Shown here: piece by piece, positions 18,122 to 27,637 of the stretch
Numbering within the stretch: position 1 is the first letter of the stretch
How the letters are laid out: every line of letters begins with the position of its first letter
Source: Candidatus Enterococcus leclercqii
GTDB taxonomy: Bacteria > Bacillota > Bacilli > Lactobacillales > Enterococcaceae
Direction: 5' to 3'
DNA: 64,000 nucleotides
Assembly: GCF_009933135.1 (NCBI RefSeq)
Contig: NZ_MAEH01000014.1
Span: 372,001 to 436,000, forward strand
Program-made: the position numbers and the translations under genes
The notes under the pieces: generated by a model
What the model saw: only the letters and a program-made list of their open reading frames with translations
Database searches by the model: none
What the model was told of the DNA's origin: nothing

Positions 18122-19417
18122 ATGCCTGAAACAGTAAATGTGATTGGTGCGGGTCTGGCGGGCAGTGAAGCTGCTTGGCAGATTGCTCAAGCCGGAGTTC
18201 CAGTACGTCTTTATGAAATGCGCCCAGTCAAGTCTACCGAAGCCCACCACACTGAAAATTTTGCCGAACTGGTTTGTTCCAATTCACTGCGAGGCAATAG
18301 CTTGGCAAATGCCGTCGGGGTATTGAAAGAAGAAATGCGTCGCTTGGACTCTGTCGTTGTAACTTCTGCAGATGAAACGGCTGTGCCAGCCGGTGGTGCA
18401 TTGGCAGTAGACCGGGATAATTTTTCACAACTGATTACTAAAAAGGTGAAAGAACATCCATTAGTAACTGTTATTCATGAAGAAGTGACCGAGCTTCCAG
18501 AAGGGATTACAGTGGTTGCCTCAGGGCCGCTGACCTCAGAACCATTGGCAAAAGCGATTCAGGCTTTTAATGGCTCTGATGGCTTTTATTTCTATGATGC
18601 CGCAGCCCCTATTGTAGAGAAAAGCAGCATCGACATGGACAAAGTCTACTTAAAATCCCGCTACGACAAGGGAGAAGCTGCCTACCTAAACTGTCCCATG
18701 AACAAAGAAGAGTTCGAAGCCTTCCGGGATGCTTTGGTAACGGCTGAAGTTGCGCAACTAAAAGAATTTGAAAAGGAAAAGTACTTTGAAGGCTGTATGC
18801 CAATTGAAGTAATGGCTGGTCGCGGTCCGAAAACAATGCTGTTTGGCCCCATGAAACCAGTGGGATTGGAAGATCCAAAAACTGGCAAGCGGCCCCATGC
18901 GGTGATCCAACTACGTCAAGACAATGCGGCCGCTTCCTTGTACAATATTGTCGGCTTTCAAACTCATCTTAAATGGGGGGAGCAAAAGCGGGTCTTTCGC
19001 ATGATTCCGGGCTTAGAAAACGCCGAATTCGTCCGCTATGGGGTGATGCACCGCAATAGCTTCATGAATTCACCTGAACTGCTTACGCAAACCTACGCAA
19101 CAAAGAAACGTCCAAACTTATTCTTCGCAGGTCAAATGACGGGAGTCGAAGGATATGTGGAAAGTGCTGCCAGTGGCTTGGTAGCCGGCTTGAATGCGGC
19201 AAATTTGGCATTAGGCAAAGATGCCGTGATTTTTCCGCAAGAAACGGTGATTGGCAGCATGGCCTACTACATTACGCATGCAGAAGGGAAACACTTCCAA
19301 CCGATGAATGCCAATTTTGGATTGCTGCCAGAGCTTCCAGAACGGATCAAAGATAAAAAACTTCGTTATGCTACATTGGCAGAGCGGGCACTGACAGCTT
19401 TGGCTACAATCGAATAA
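18122..19417 (+). CDS. trmFO: tRNA (uracil-54-C5)-methyltransferase, folate/FAD-dependent
   Basis: Makes ribothymidine at position 54 of tRNA using methylene-tetrahydrofolate and FAD, rather than SAM. The N-terminal FAD-binding [16 protein letters not shown] and YEMRP, then [13 protein letters not shown], and [20 protein letters not shown] near the C-terminus identify the former Gid family. 431 aa is normal. It draws on the same folate pool as ThyA and FolA in this window. A GAGG site precedes ATG; the gene ends at a strong hairpin. Confidence 0.97.
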   Translation: MPETVNVIGAGLAGSEAAWQIAQAGVPVRLYEMRPVKSTEAHHTENFAELVCSNSLRGNSLANAVGVLKEEMRRLDSVVVTSADETAVPAGGALAVDRDNFSQLITKKVKEHPLVTVIHEEVTELPEGITVVASGPLTSEPLAKAIQAFNGSDGFYFYDAAAPIVEKSSIDMDKVYLKSRYDKGEAAYLNCPMNKEEFEAFRDALVTAEVAQLKEFEKEKYFEGCMPIEVMAGRGPKTMLFGPMKPVGLEDPKTGKRPHAVIQLRQDNAAASLYNIVGFQTHLKWGEQKRVFRMIPGLENAEFVRYGVMHRNSFMNSPELLTQTYATKKRPNLFFAGQMTGVEGYVESAASGLVAGLNAANLALGKDAVIFPQETVIGSMAYYITHAEGKHFQPMNANFGLLPELPERIKDKKLRYATLAERALTALATIE

Positions 19418-19423
19418 CGAGAA

Positions 19424-19460
19424 AAAGCTGTGACAGCATAGATTGTCACAGCTTTCCTTT
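19424..19460 (+). terminator. Terminator after trmFO
   Basis: Perfect 12-bp stem: AAAGCTGTGACA (19424-19435) with TGTCACAGCTTT (19444-19455), then CCTTTT. Confidence 0.8.
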
Positions 19461-19588
19461 TGGTGCAATCAGATAGCTGGTTATTGAGGAAACAAGGGCA
19501 AGCGTAGCGTTGTAGCAGCGTTCTTTTCTTAGATTTCTTAATATAATTGTGGTAATTGTGAACGAACTTTGAAATATTACCTAAATTC

Positions 19589-19628
19589 TGACAATTCGAT
19601 TGTCATTTCGAATGTGTTATGTTACATT
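19589..19628 (+). promoter_or_regulatory. Promoter of xerC-hslVU-codY with operator-like inverted repeat
   Basis: TTGTCA (19600-19605), 17-nt spacer, TACATT (19623-19628) is a good sigma-A promoter. TGACAAT-TCG-ATTGTCA (19589-19605) is a perfect inverted repeat whose right arm is the -35 itself, as expected of a repressor operator. The regulator is not identified. Confidence 0.55.
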
Positions 19629-19661
19629 TAGTCCGTGTTAAAAATGAGAGGAGCGTCACCG

Positions 19662-20552
19662 ATGGATTGGCTTAGTGAATTTTATCGCTATCTTGAGGTT
19701 GAAAGGGGTTACTCAAAAAAGACGGTAACGGCTTATCAGCGAGATTTCAATGATTTTCAAGTGTTCTTAAATGAATCGGGAAACGGAGATTACTTGAAAT
19801 TGGAGCATCGAGATGTTAGAGTGTATCTTGCTTTTCTCAATGAAAAAGACTACAGCCGCAACACGATTAGCCGTAAAATCGCTAGTTTAAGAGCTTTTTA
19901 CCAGTTCTTGCTGAAAGAAGAAGTCATTGATGAAAATCCCTTTACGTATGTCCACCTGAAAAAAAAGAATGCCAAACTGCCCCGCTTTTTCTATGAAAAG
20001 GAGATGGCGGCGCTTTTTGATGCCGTAAAAGGAGATGAACCCTTGCAACAGCGCAATCGGGCCATCTTGGAAGTGCTGTATGGTTCCGGTCTGCGGGTTT
20101 CAGAATGTGCTGGTTTGAAGCTTTCTGATATCGATTGGTCCGGTGGTGTGCTGTTGGTTTTGGGGAAAGGAAACAAGGAGCGCTATGTTCCTTTCAGTGA
20201 ACATGCTGCTGTGGCGATGAAAGGCTATTTAGCTGATGGACGAGAACGACTGACAGCTAAGCAGGAGACAGTTAGTCCACAGCTTTTTGTTAACAGCCGA
20301 GGCGGCGCATTAACTGCGCGGGGAATCGAGTACATCTTGGATCAGATTATCCAAAAAAGTAGTCTGGATAGCCAGATTCATCCCCATATGCTGCGGCATA
20401 CCTTTGCGACTCATCTGCTGAACAACGGGGCGGATATGCGGACAGTTCAAGAGCTGTTGGGGCATGTCAATTTATCTTCCACCCAGATCTATGCACACGT
20501 CACAAAGGAAAGTCTGCAGAAAAACTACCGGCATTTTCATCCCCGGGCATGA
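19662..20552 (+). CDS. xerC: Tyrosine recombinase XerC (CodV)
   Basis: Site-specific recombinase that resolves chromosome dimers at dif with a partner. An N-terminal SAM-like DNA-binding domain (residues ~1-85) precedes the catalytic domain with Arg in GSGLRVSE, Lys in GKGNKER, HMLRHTFATHLL, LGH and the Tyr nucleophile in STQIYAHV. The start is ATG at 19662 with AGGAG 8 nt upstream, giving 296 aa; an earlier in-frame GTG at 19635 lies at the predicted transcription start and is unlikely. First gene of the xerC-hslV-hslU-codY set. Confidence 0.95.
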   Translation: MDWLSEFYRYLEVERGYSKKTVTAYQRDFNDFQVFLNESGNGDYLKLEHRDVRVYLAFLNEKDYSRNTISRKIASLRAFYQFLLKEEVIDENPFTYVHLKKKNAKLPRFFYEKEMAALFDAVKGDEPLQQRNRAILEVLYGSGLRVSECAGLKLSDIDWSGGVLLVLGKGNKERYVPFSEHAAVAMKGYLADGRERLTAKQETVSPQLFVNSRGGALTARGIEYILDQIIQKSSLDSQIHPHMLRHTFATHLLNNGADMRTVQELLGHVNLSSTQIYAHVTKESLQKNYRHFHPRA

Positions 20553-20671
20553 TTTTTTGTTCGTGGTAACTACTTCACGAAAGTTCAGAATCTTGGTTTT
20601 ATTGACATAAATACAAATAAATTAAAGCTGTGACAGCCAAATTGTTGCAGAAGGAATAACGGAGGTTGACT

Positions 20672-21214
20672 ATGGAATCACAATTTCATTCCACTACGAT
20701 CTGTGCAGTGGAAAAAGACGGAAAATTTGCAATGGCCGGAGATGGCCAAGTAACAATGGGTGAGCAAGTTGTTATGAAAGGCACTGCTCGTAAAGTACGC
20801 CGAATCTACAACGGTGAAGTGGTTGTCGGCTTTGCCGGTAGTGTTGCCGATGCGTTTACTTTGGAAGAAAAATTCGAAGGCAAGCTAAATGAATATAACG
20901 GCAACCTGCAACGAGCTGCTGTGGAATTGGCCCAGGAATGGCGCACCCAGCAGGCGATGCAAAAATTGGAAGCCATGCTGATTGTCATGAATGACAAAGA
21001 GATGCTGCTGGTTTCCGGAACAGGAGAAGTAATCACGCCAGATGACGGTATTTTGGCTATCGGTTCCGGGGGCAACTATGCTTTAGCGGCAGCGCGAGCG
21101 ATGAAGCAGCACAATGAGCAGATGTCAGCCCGTGAAATTGCTGAGAATGCGTTGAATATCGCCGCTGATATTTGTATTTTTACCAACCACAATATCATCG
21201 TTGAAGAAATGTAA
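20672..21214 (+). CDS. hslV: ATP-dependent protease subunit HslV (ClpQ/CodW)
   Basis: Proteolytic subunit of the HslUV complex, a proteasome-like N-terminal-nucleophile protease. The core [24 protein letters not shown] and [14 protein letters not shown] are diagnostic. The TTI sequence, which is at the N-terminus in E. coli HslV, is here preceded by seven residues (MESQFHS), so either processing or an alternative nucleophile is needed. ATG at 20672 has GGAGG 6 nt upstream; an in-frame TTG at 20666 abuts that site and is excluded. 180 aa; hslU follows after 10 nt. Confidence 0.95.
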   Translation: MESQFHSTTICAVEKDGKFAMAGDGQVTMGEQVVMKGTARKVRRIYNGEVVVGFAGSVADAFTLEEKFEGKLNEYNGNLQRAAVELAQEWRTQQAMQKLEAMLIVMNDKEMLLVSGTGEVITPDDGILAIGSGGNYALAAARAMKQHNEQMSAREIAENALNIAADICIFTNHNIIVEEM

Positions 21215-21224
21215 GGAGAAGATT

Positions 21225-22622
21225 ATGGCAGAAATCAACAGAACACCTAGAGAAATCGTATCCGAATTAGATCAATATATCATTGGCCAACAAGAAGCCA
21301 AAAAGGCTGTTGCAGTAGCTTTGCGTAATCGTTATCGTCGTCTGCAACTAGACGAAGAAATGCAACAAGAAGTTACCCCTAAAAATATGTTGATGATTGG
21401 TCCTACCGGTGTCGGCAAGACGGAAATTGCCCGACGACTGGCAAAAATCGTGCAGGCTCCCTTTGTCAAAGTGGAAGCGACGAAGTTTACAGAAGTCGGC
21501 TATGTCGGTCGCGACGTAGAATCTATGGTACGGGATTTGGTTGAAAACGGCATCCAGATTGTCCGTAAAGAACAATACAGCCGTGTCTACAGTCGGGCAG
21601 TAAAAAAGGCCAATCGTCGTTTGGTGAAAGTTTTGGTTCCAGGTATCAAGAAGGAACAGAAAAAAACTGGAAATCCTTACGAACAAATGATGAATATGTT
21701 TGCGATGGGGCAACAAGAAAGTGAACCAAAAGAGGAGCTCACCGAAGAAATCAAAGCCAATCGGCAAACAATCTTTGAACAGTTGGAAAAAGGACTGTTG
21801 GACGAGCGGGAAGTCACTATTGAAATCGAAGAACCAAAAGTTCAAGGACCCTCTATGAACAACGGGCTGGAACAGATGGGAATCGACTTGAATGAAACAT
21901 TGGATGCTTTGAGGCCGCGTAAAAAACAAGAACGAACGGTGACTGTCAAAGAAGCCCGTGAACTTCTGATACAAGAAGAATCCTCCAAATTGGTAAATGA
22001 CGCTGATATCCACAGTGAAGCCATTCGTCTAGCAGAATCCAGCGGCATCATATTTATTGATGAAATTGATAAAATTACTTCCAAATCGCAGCAATCCGGT
22101 GAAGTGTCACGAGAAGGTGTCCAACGTGATATCTTGCCAATTGTCGAAGGTTCTCAAGTCAGCACGAAATATGGTGTAATCAATACTGATCATATTTTAT
22201 TCATTGCTTCAGGCGCTTTCCATCTGTCAAAACCAAGTGATTTGATCCCGGAACTGCAAGGGCGCTTCCCAATACGGGTGGAATTGGATGATCTTACAGC
22301 AGAAGACTTTGTCAAAATTTTGACTGAACCCAACAACGCTTTGATTAAACAATATATCGCTTTATTGGATACAGAAAATGTCAAAGTAACCTTCACGCGC
22401 GAGTCACTGGAGAAAATCGCTCAAATTGCTTTTGATGTGAACCGGGACACGGATAATATCGGTGCGCGTCGGTTGCATACGATTTTGGAAAAACTGTTGG
22501 AAGATTTACTCTTTGAAGCACCGGATATGCAGATGGGAGAAATCACCATCACCGAAAATTATGTAAACGAAAAATTGGCAGCGATCGTGTCTGATCAAGA
22601 TCTCAGCCGTTATATTTTGTAA
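21225..22622 (+). CDS. hslU: HslU ATPase (ClpY/CodX)
   Basis: AAA+ unfoldase that feeds substrates to HslV. It shows the N-terminal [16 protein letters not shown], Walker [10 protein letters not shown] (residues 59-67), [14 protein letters not shown], Walker [11 protein letters not shown] and a sensor region [16 protein letters not shown]. The I-domain in the middle is charged and long. ATG at 21225 follows AAGGAG by 6 nt, giving 465 aa; an upstream in-frame ATG at 21201 overlaps hslV and lacks a site. Confidence 0.97.
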   Translation: MAEINRTPREIVSELDQYIIGQQEAKKAVAVALRNRYRRLQLDEEMQQEVTPKNMLMIGPTGVGKTEIARRLAKIVQAPFVKVEATKFTEVGYVGRDVESMVRDLVENGIQIVRKEQYSRVYSRAVKKANRRLVKVLVPGIKKEQKKTGNPYEQMMNMFAMGQQESEPKEELTEEIKANRQTIFEQLEKGLLDEREVTIEIEEPKVQGPSMNNGLEQMGIDLNETLDALRPRKKQERTVTVKEARELLIQEESSKLVNDADIHSEAIRLAESSGIIFIDEIDKITSKSQQSGEVSREGVQRDILPIVEGSQVSTKYGVINTDHILFIASGAFHLSKPSDLIPELQGRFPIRVELDDLTAEDFVKILTEPNNALIKQYIALLDTENVKVTFTRESLEKIAQIAFDVNRDTDNIGARRLHTILEKLLEDLLFEAPDMQMGEITITENYVNEKLAAIVSDQDLSRYIL

Positions 22623-22640
22623 GAGGAGAAGTGGAGAAAA

Positions 22641-23432
22641 ATGACATCATTATTGGAGAAAACACGACGGGTCAATGAGCTGTTGCAACAAAAAAATACT
22701 TTTGATATGAAATCAGATCTGCCTTATGACAAGATGGCGATGACTTTAGGTGATATTTTAGATGCCAACACCTATATCATCTCAAGTGAAGGGACTTTGT
22801 TGGGATTTAACGAAAAACATGACGTAAATAACGACCGTGTTAAAAATATGTTTGTGGAAAAACAATTTCCTAAAGCGTATACCGACATGGTAGACCATCT
22901 GGGAAAAACCGAAGCCAATATCGCAATTGATAGCGACATGACGGCCTTTCCAGTGGAGCGTCGCGAGCAGTATCCTCATGGCTTAACCACTGTTGTACCG
23001 ATTTTTGGTGCCGGCGAACGATTAGGAACCATTATTTTGGCCCGTATGGAAGAAGCTTTCGCAGATGATGATTTGGTGTTAGCAGAATATGGAGCAACGG
23101 TTGTCGGGATGCAGTTCTTGTATCAAAAATCTCGTAATATCGAAGAAGATGTTCGCAGTGCGACGGCTGTACAAATGGCAATCAATACGCTGTCTTATAG
23201 TGAATTGAAAGCAGTGCAGGCAATCTTTGAAGCGTTGGAGGGGGATGAAGGTCGTTTGACGGCATCCAATATCGCTGATAAAATTGGTATTACCCGTTCT
23301 GTTATCGTAAATGCCTTGCGGAAACTGGAATCAGCAGGAATCATCGAATCGCGTTCCCTTGGCATGAAAGGAACTTACTTGCGGGTCTTAAATCACCGGT
23401 TCAAAGAAGAGTTGGAAAAGCATAACTATTAA
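22641..23432 (+). CDS. codY: GTP-sensing transcriptional repressor CodY
   Basis: Global regulator of amino acid metabolism; binds branched-chain amino acids (GAF domain) and GTP to increase DNA affinity. The N-terminal GAF region (about 1-155) includes YIISSEGTLLGF; the C-terminal winged helix has LTASNIADKIGITRSVIVNALRKLESAGIIESRSLGMKGTYL, nearly invariant in the family. 263 aa. AGAGGAG precedes ATG, 18 nt after hslU. As in Bacillus it ends the codV-clpQ-clpY-codY operon. Confidence 0.98.
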   Translation: MTSLLEKTRRVNELLQQKNTFDMKSDLPYDKMAMTLGDILDANTYIISSEGTLLGFNEKHDVNNDRVKNMFVEKQFPKAYTDMVDHLGKTEANIAIDSDMTAFPVERREQYPHGLTTVVPIFGAGERLGTIILARMEEAFADDDLVLAEYGATVVGMQFLYQKSRNIEEDVRSATAVQMAINTLSYSELKAVQAIFEALEGDEGRLTASNIADKIGITRSVIVNALRKLESAGIIESRSLGMKGTYLRVLNHRFKEELEKHNY

Positions 23433-23511
23433 TCAGGTGTCGGCAGGCTTTTGCTGGATTTTGGATAATCTTTCAAAGGCAAGCCGTCCGAATTAACGGG
23501 AGGTCTGGCAA

Positions 23512-24387
23512 ATGACAGTGACCATCGAAAACGGCCAATTGATCGCTACCATTGCTCATCACGGAGCGCAGTTGACGAGTATCAAAAGTAAAGCTACCGG
23601 TTTGGAATATTTATGGACAGCGGATCCAGCCTATTGGGGCCGCCATGCACCAATCTTGTTTCCTATTGTCGGCAGCCTGAAGGACGGTAGCTACCGTTAC
23701 CAAGGAAAAACGTATCATTTGCCACAGCATGGTTTTGCTCGAGATCGGGACTTCCAGTTAGTGGAACAAAGCGGCGAAGCAGTTACGTTCTGTTTGAAAG
23801 CTGATCTTCAGAGCAAAGCAGTCTATCCCTTTGATTTTGAGCTTTACGTTCATTATGAGCTGGGAGGAGAAGGCGTACAGGTTCGTTATGAAGTGAAAAA
23901 TCCTGCTTCTGAAGAGCTGCTGTTTTCCATTGGCGGCCATCCTGGATTCAATGTACCTTTAACTGAAGATTTGACTTTTGAAGACTACTATCTTGCTTTT
24001 TCACCGATGAAATCCCGCATCACGTTGCCTTTAAAAGACGGCTTTATTGACGCAGCTCAAAAAACATTGGGGGCGACAAATACAAATCTGAAGCTGACCC
24101 ACGAAATGTTTGAAAATGATGCACTGATCTATGAATCAAAGGGCTTGACTAAGATCACGATTGCAAGTGACAAATCACCTCACAGCGTCAGTGTTGCTTT
24201 CAACAATATGCCTTATTTTGGCATTTGGTCTCCTTATCCCAAAGAGTCACCTTTTATCTGCATTGAACCGTGGGCGGGTATTGCGGATACGATAGACGCT
24301 ACCGGCGAGCTGGCAGATAAATTGGGAATTCAGAAATTAGGCCCTGAAGAAACTTTTGTAACCAAATATGCGATAACAGTCAAATAG
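23512..24387 (+). CDS. Aldose 1-epimerase family protein (LacX-like mutarotase)
   Basis: Galactose-mutarotase-fold protein, probably interconverting sugar anomers in the cytoplasm. Landmarks are the early HGAQLTSIKSKATGLEYLW, GRHAPILFPIVG, QHGFARD (candidate catalytic His), GGHPGFNVPL and the C-terminal FICIEPWAGI. 291 aa, the length of the LacX/YeaD-like branch rather than true GalM (~340 aa). GGGAGG lies before ATG. It is 79 nt after codY with no clear terminator between, so part may be read from the codY operon. Substrate unknown. Confidence 0.85.
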   Translation: MTVTIENGQLIATIAHHGAQLTSIKSKATGLEYLWTADPAYWGRHAPILFPIVGSLKDGSYRYQGKTYHLPQHGFARDRDFQLVEQSGEAVTFCLKADLQSKAVYPFDFELYVHYELGGEGVQVRYEVKNPASEELLFSIGGHPGFNVPLTEDLTFEDYYLAFSPMKSRITLPLKDGFIDAAQKTLGATNTNLKLTHEMFENDALIYESKGLTKITIASDKSPHSVSVAFNNMPYFGIWSPYPKESPFICIEPWAGIADTIDATGELADKLGIQKLGPEETFVTKYAITVK

Positions 24388-24413
24388 CTTTGATGCTTCG
24401 CTGATATTAAATA

Positions 24414-24453
24414 GGCTATCGCTGACCTTGTCATGGCAGGGTCAGCGATAGCC
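24414..24453 (+). terminator. Hairpin after the mutarotase gene
   Basis: Perfect 14-bp stem GGCTATCGCTGACC with GGTCAGCGATAGCC. The T tract is interrupted (GTCTTGTTG), so strength is uncertain. Confidence 0.7.
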
Positions 24454-24518
24454 GTCTTGTTGTGATTTAAAGTTGAGTGCTAGTGCTACCCAAAGGAATG
24501 TTTCAAGAATGGGACATG

Positions 24519-24554
24519 AAAAAAGACCTTGTGCTTTTTAACGGCGCGAGGTCT
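24519..24554 (-). terminator. Terminator of plsY (minus strand)
   Basis: On the minus strand AGACCT and AGGTCT form a stem with GCGC/GCAC pairing inside, followed by six T (the A run at 24519-24524). Confidence 0.7.
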
Positions 24555-24564
24555 GATATAGCAA

Positions 24565-25194
24565 TTATTCTTTTTTATTTAGTCCAAAAGGCACCCGACT
24601 TTCTGTCCCCTTTTTGATTCGCTGGATATTTTCCCGGTGGCGATAGAAGATAAAAAGGGTCACTCCGGTGGCGATGGCCGTTAAAAGCCAGTTGTGATCT
24701 GGCAGGACTTTAGGCCAGATAAAGGGCAGAACGACGGTGGAAAGAGTAATCAAAACAGCTGCAATCATGCTGGATAGTGAAACCATACTTGTCAAATATA
24801 AGCAAACTACGAAGATTACACAAGAATACAAAAAGAAAACGGGGTTATATCCTAGAAGCATCCCTGCGCTGGTAGCCACAGCTTTGCCGCCTTTGAAGCC
24901 GGCAAAAATCGGAAACGTGTGGCCAAGAATGGCACAAACACCGAACCACAGTGGGTTGATGCCGTCAATTTGAAAGAGCAATGGCAGACAAGTAGCCAAG
25001 GTTCCTTTTAAAATATCCATTAAAAGGACAATGATCCCGGCAGGTTTACCCAGCACGCGAAAGGTATTGGTGGTCCCGGAATTGCCGCTGCCAAAGTTGC
25101 GAATGTCTTTTTTGTAGAAAATTTTGCCGATCCAGACACCGGAGGGAATTGAGCCCAGCAGATAGGCGACCAATAGTAAAACAGCGATTTTCAT
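24565..25194 (-). CDS. plsY: Acyl-phosphate:glycerol-3-phosphate acyltransferase
   Basis: Membrane acyltransferase that makes lysophosphatidic acid from acyl-phosphate and glycerol-3-phosphate, the first phospholipid step in most Gram-positives. About five membrane helices. The signature loops are [34 protein letters not shown] and [21 protein letters not shown], which carry substrate-binding and catalytic Ser/Arg/His/Asn. 209 aa is normal. AAAGGAGG lies 7 nt upstream of ATG. It is divergent from parE, the usual arrangement in Firmicutes. Confidence 0.96.
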   Translation of the reverse strand: MKIAVLLLVAYLLGSIPSGVWIGKIFYKKDIRNFGSGNSGTTNTFRVLGKPAGIIVLLMDILKGTLATCLPLLFQIDGINPLWFGVCAILGHTFPIFAGFKGGKAVATSAGMLLGYNPVFFLYSCVIFVVCLYLTSMVSLSSMIAAVLITLSTVVLPFIWPKVLPDHNWLLTAIATGVTLFIFYRHRENIQRIKKGTESRVPFGLNKKE

Positions 25195-25358
25195 AGTAAG
25201 CCTCCTTTCTAATTAATTGAATCAAAACAGGCCCTCAAAAAGTGGTCCTAAAGTTTTTCTGGTAGATCATTTACCTGAATAATTGATTAACAGCTCTGTG
25301 GCAACTACGCAATTTTATCATGAAAGGCCGGAGGGAACAACCAGCTTCAGGTTTTCTC

Positions 25359-25387
25359 TTTTTTTCGCAGCGTTTTTGAAGTATTAT
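25359..25387 (+). promoter_or_regulatory. Possible parE promoter
   Basis: T-rich -35 (TTTTTT, 25359-25364), 17-nt spacer and TATTAT (25382-25387), 46 nt before the parE start. The position implies translation starts at 25433, not at upstream in-frame codons. Confidence 0.35.
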
Positions 25388-25432
25388 AAAAACTGGCGTA
25401 TCAAGCGCAAAAGAAGTGAAGGAGAGTTTTCT

Positions 25433-27505
25433 TTGGCGAAAAATAATAATGAATACAACGATGCTTCAATCCAGGTTTTGGAAGGTCTTGAGGCGGTACG
25501 CAAACGTCCCGGCATGTACATTGGCTCTACCGACAGCCGCGGTCTGCACCATTTAGTATATGAAATCGTCGATAATGCGGTAGATGAAGCATTGTCGGGA
25601 TTTGGTGATCACATTGAAGTTACTTTGAATAAAGACAATAGCGTCACGGTTTCAGATAGTGGACGGGGGATGCCGGTGGGAATGCACGCATCTGGGATTC
25701 CTACAGTGGAGGTTATTTTTACAGTGCTCCATGCCGGAGGAAAATTTGGTCAAGGGGGTTATAAGACTTCGGGCGGACTTCACGGTGTGGGTGCCAGTGT
25801 AGTCAATGCCCTTTCCAAACAACTGACAGTGACTATCGTTCGTGATGGTGTCGAATATGAAGAGCGTTTTGAAAATGGCGGGCATGCGGTTGGAACGCTG
25901 AAAAAATTAGGGAAGACAAGAAAGCCAAATGGAACGACGGTGACTTTTTTACCAGATGAGACTATTTTTAGTACAGTCCGTTTTTCCTATGAAGTCTTGG
26001 CAGAACGATTGCGGGAGTCGGCCTTTTTGTTGCGAGGCGTCAAAATCACGTTGACAGATTTGCGAGGAGAAGAAACGACTCAAGAAGTTTTCCATTTTGA
26101 GGAAGGAATCAAGGAGTTTGTTGATTACCTGAACGAAGAAAAAGATACCTTAACACCGGTAATCTACTTCAACGGAGAACGAGACGGCATTGAAGTGGAA
26201 ATCGCCTTTCAATACAATGACGGTTATTCTGAAAATATCCTGTCATTTGTCAACAATGTCCGCACCAAAGACGGGGGGACACATGAAGCTGGTCTGAAAG
26301 CCTCTATGACGAAAGCTTTCAATGAATATGCTCGAAAAGTCGGTCTCTTGAAGGAAAAAGATCGTAATCTCGAAGGCTCTGACTTTCGCGAGGGGCTGGC
26401 GGCAGTGCTTTCTATCCGAGTGCCGGAGAACTTGCTGCAATTTGAAGGACAAACAAAAGAAAAACTGGGTACGCCTATCGCAAGAAATGCGGTGGACAAT
26501 GTTTTAGGAGAACAACTGGGCTTTTTCTTGCAGGAAAATAGCGAAATGAGCCAAATGCTTGTCCGCAAAGCCGTCAAAGCACGGGAAGCTAGAGAAGCAG
26601 CTCGTAAAGCGCGAGAAGAAAGCCGCAGCGGAAAAAAACGCAAAAAAGGCGAATCCTTGCTGTCAGGAAAACTGACACCGGCGCAGTCCCGCAACCCTAA
26701 ACGCAATGAATTGTTTTTGGTGGAAGGAGATTCTGCCGGCGGTTCTGCTAAACAAGGCCGGGATCGGAAATTTCAAGCGATTTTACCGCTGCGAGGCAAA
26801 GTTATCAACACAGAAAAAGCCAAGATGCAGGACATCCTGAAAAATGAAGAAATCAATACGATGATTTATACGATTGGTGCCGGAGTGGGCCCTGAATTTG
26901 ATATTGCCGATGCCAACTACGACAAAGTCATCATTATGACCGATGCGGATACCGATGGTGCTCACATCCAGGTATTGCTTTTAACTTTCTTTTATCGTTA
27001 TATGAAACCTTTGATTGAAGCCGGCAAAGTCTATATTGCACTGCCACCATTGTACAAAGTTTCCCGTGGTGTCGGCAAAAAGGCGGTAACGGAATACGCT
27101 TGGACTGATGAAGAGCTGCAATCTGTGATTCAAAAAGTCGGTAAGGGCTACATGCTGCAACGATATAAAGGACTAGGTGAAATGAATGCGGAGCAGTTAT
27201 GGGAAACAACGATGGATCCTGAAACCCGCACGCTGATTCGGGTGCGCATTGAAGATGCCGCTCAAGCAGAGCGCCGCGTGACGACACTGATGGGAGACAA
27301 GGTTGAACCCCGGCGTAAATGGATTGAAAGCCACGTCCAATTCACGTTGGAAGAAGACGGCAGTATCCTGGATAAAAAAGAAGAGAGCACTACCACTACG
27401 CCAGACTTTTACGACGAGGAACGGACTCAGGAGATTCAGCAGGTCAAAACAGCAGCAGAAGCTGAAGAAACAGATCAGGAAATCAGTCTGTTTGACTTGG
27501 ACTGA
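25433..27505 (+). CDS. parE: DNA topoisomerase IV subunit B
   Basis: ATPase subunit of topoisomerase IV, which decatenates replicated chromosomes. The GHKL ATPase has YEIVDNAVDEALSG and DSGRGMPV, then GGLHGVGASVVNALS; Toprim has EGDSAGGSAKQGRD (Glu431) and DADTDGAHI. ParE rather than GyrB because parC follows directly. The start is TTG at 25433 with AAGGAGAG 7-8 nt upstream, giving 690 aa; the in-frame extension back to 25283 has no ribosome site and lies upstream of the promoter. A charged segment RAREESRSGKKRKKG sits before the Toprim. Confidence 0.95.
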   Translation: MAKNNNEYNDASIQVLEGLEAVRKRPGMYIGSTDSRGLHHLVYEIVDNAVDEALSGFGDHIEVTLNKDNSVTVSDSGRGMPVGMHASGIPTVEVIFTVLHAGGKFGQGGYKTSGGLHGVGASVVNALSKQLTVTIVRDGVEYEERFENGGHAVGTLKKLGKTRKPNGTTVTFLPDETIFSTVRFSYEVLAERLRESAFLLRGVKITLTDLRGEETTQEVFHFEEGIKEFVDYLNEEKDTLTPVIYFNGERDGIEVEIAFQYNDGYSENILSFVNNVRTKDGGTHEAGLKASMTKAFNEYARKVGLLKEKDRNLEGSDFREGLAAVLSIRVPENLLQFEGQTKEKLGTPIARNAVDNVLGEQLGFFLQENSEMSQMLVRKAVKAREAREAARKAREESRSGKKRKKGESLLSGKLTPAQSRNPKRNELFLVEGDSAGGSAKQGRDRKFQAILPLRGKVINTEKAKMQDILKNEEINTMIYTIGAGVGPEFDIADANYDKVIIMTDADTDGAHIQVLLLTFFYRYMKPLIEAGKVYIALPPLYKVSRGVGKKAVTEYAWTDEELQSVIQKVGKGYMLQRYKGLGEMNAEQLWETTMDPETRTLIRVRIEDAAQAERRVTTLMGDKVEPRRKWIESHVQFTLEEDGSILDKKEESTTTTPDFYDEERTQEIQQVKTAAEAEETDQEISLFDLD

Positions 27506-27637
27506 CCCCACAGGTATTTTTGTGCATCTTGATAGTTGATGTCAAGTTGCCACTAAAGCAGCAAGCTGTCGGAGATTCACAACTGTCGGTATTTTATGGA
27601 TTCTGGCTTTTAGCAACTTATGATCGGAGGCTTTTTT

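Noticed and set aside
20603-20608. Consensus TTGACA upstream of hslV
   Set aside because: No -10 at a suitable distance; the hslV gene is adequately explained by read-through from xerC.
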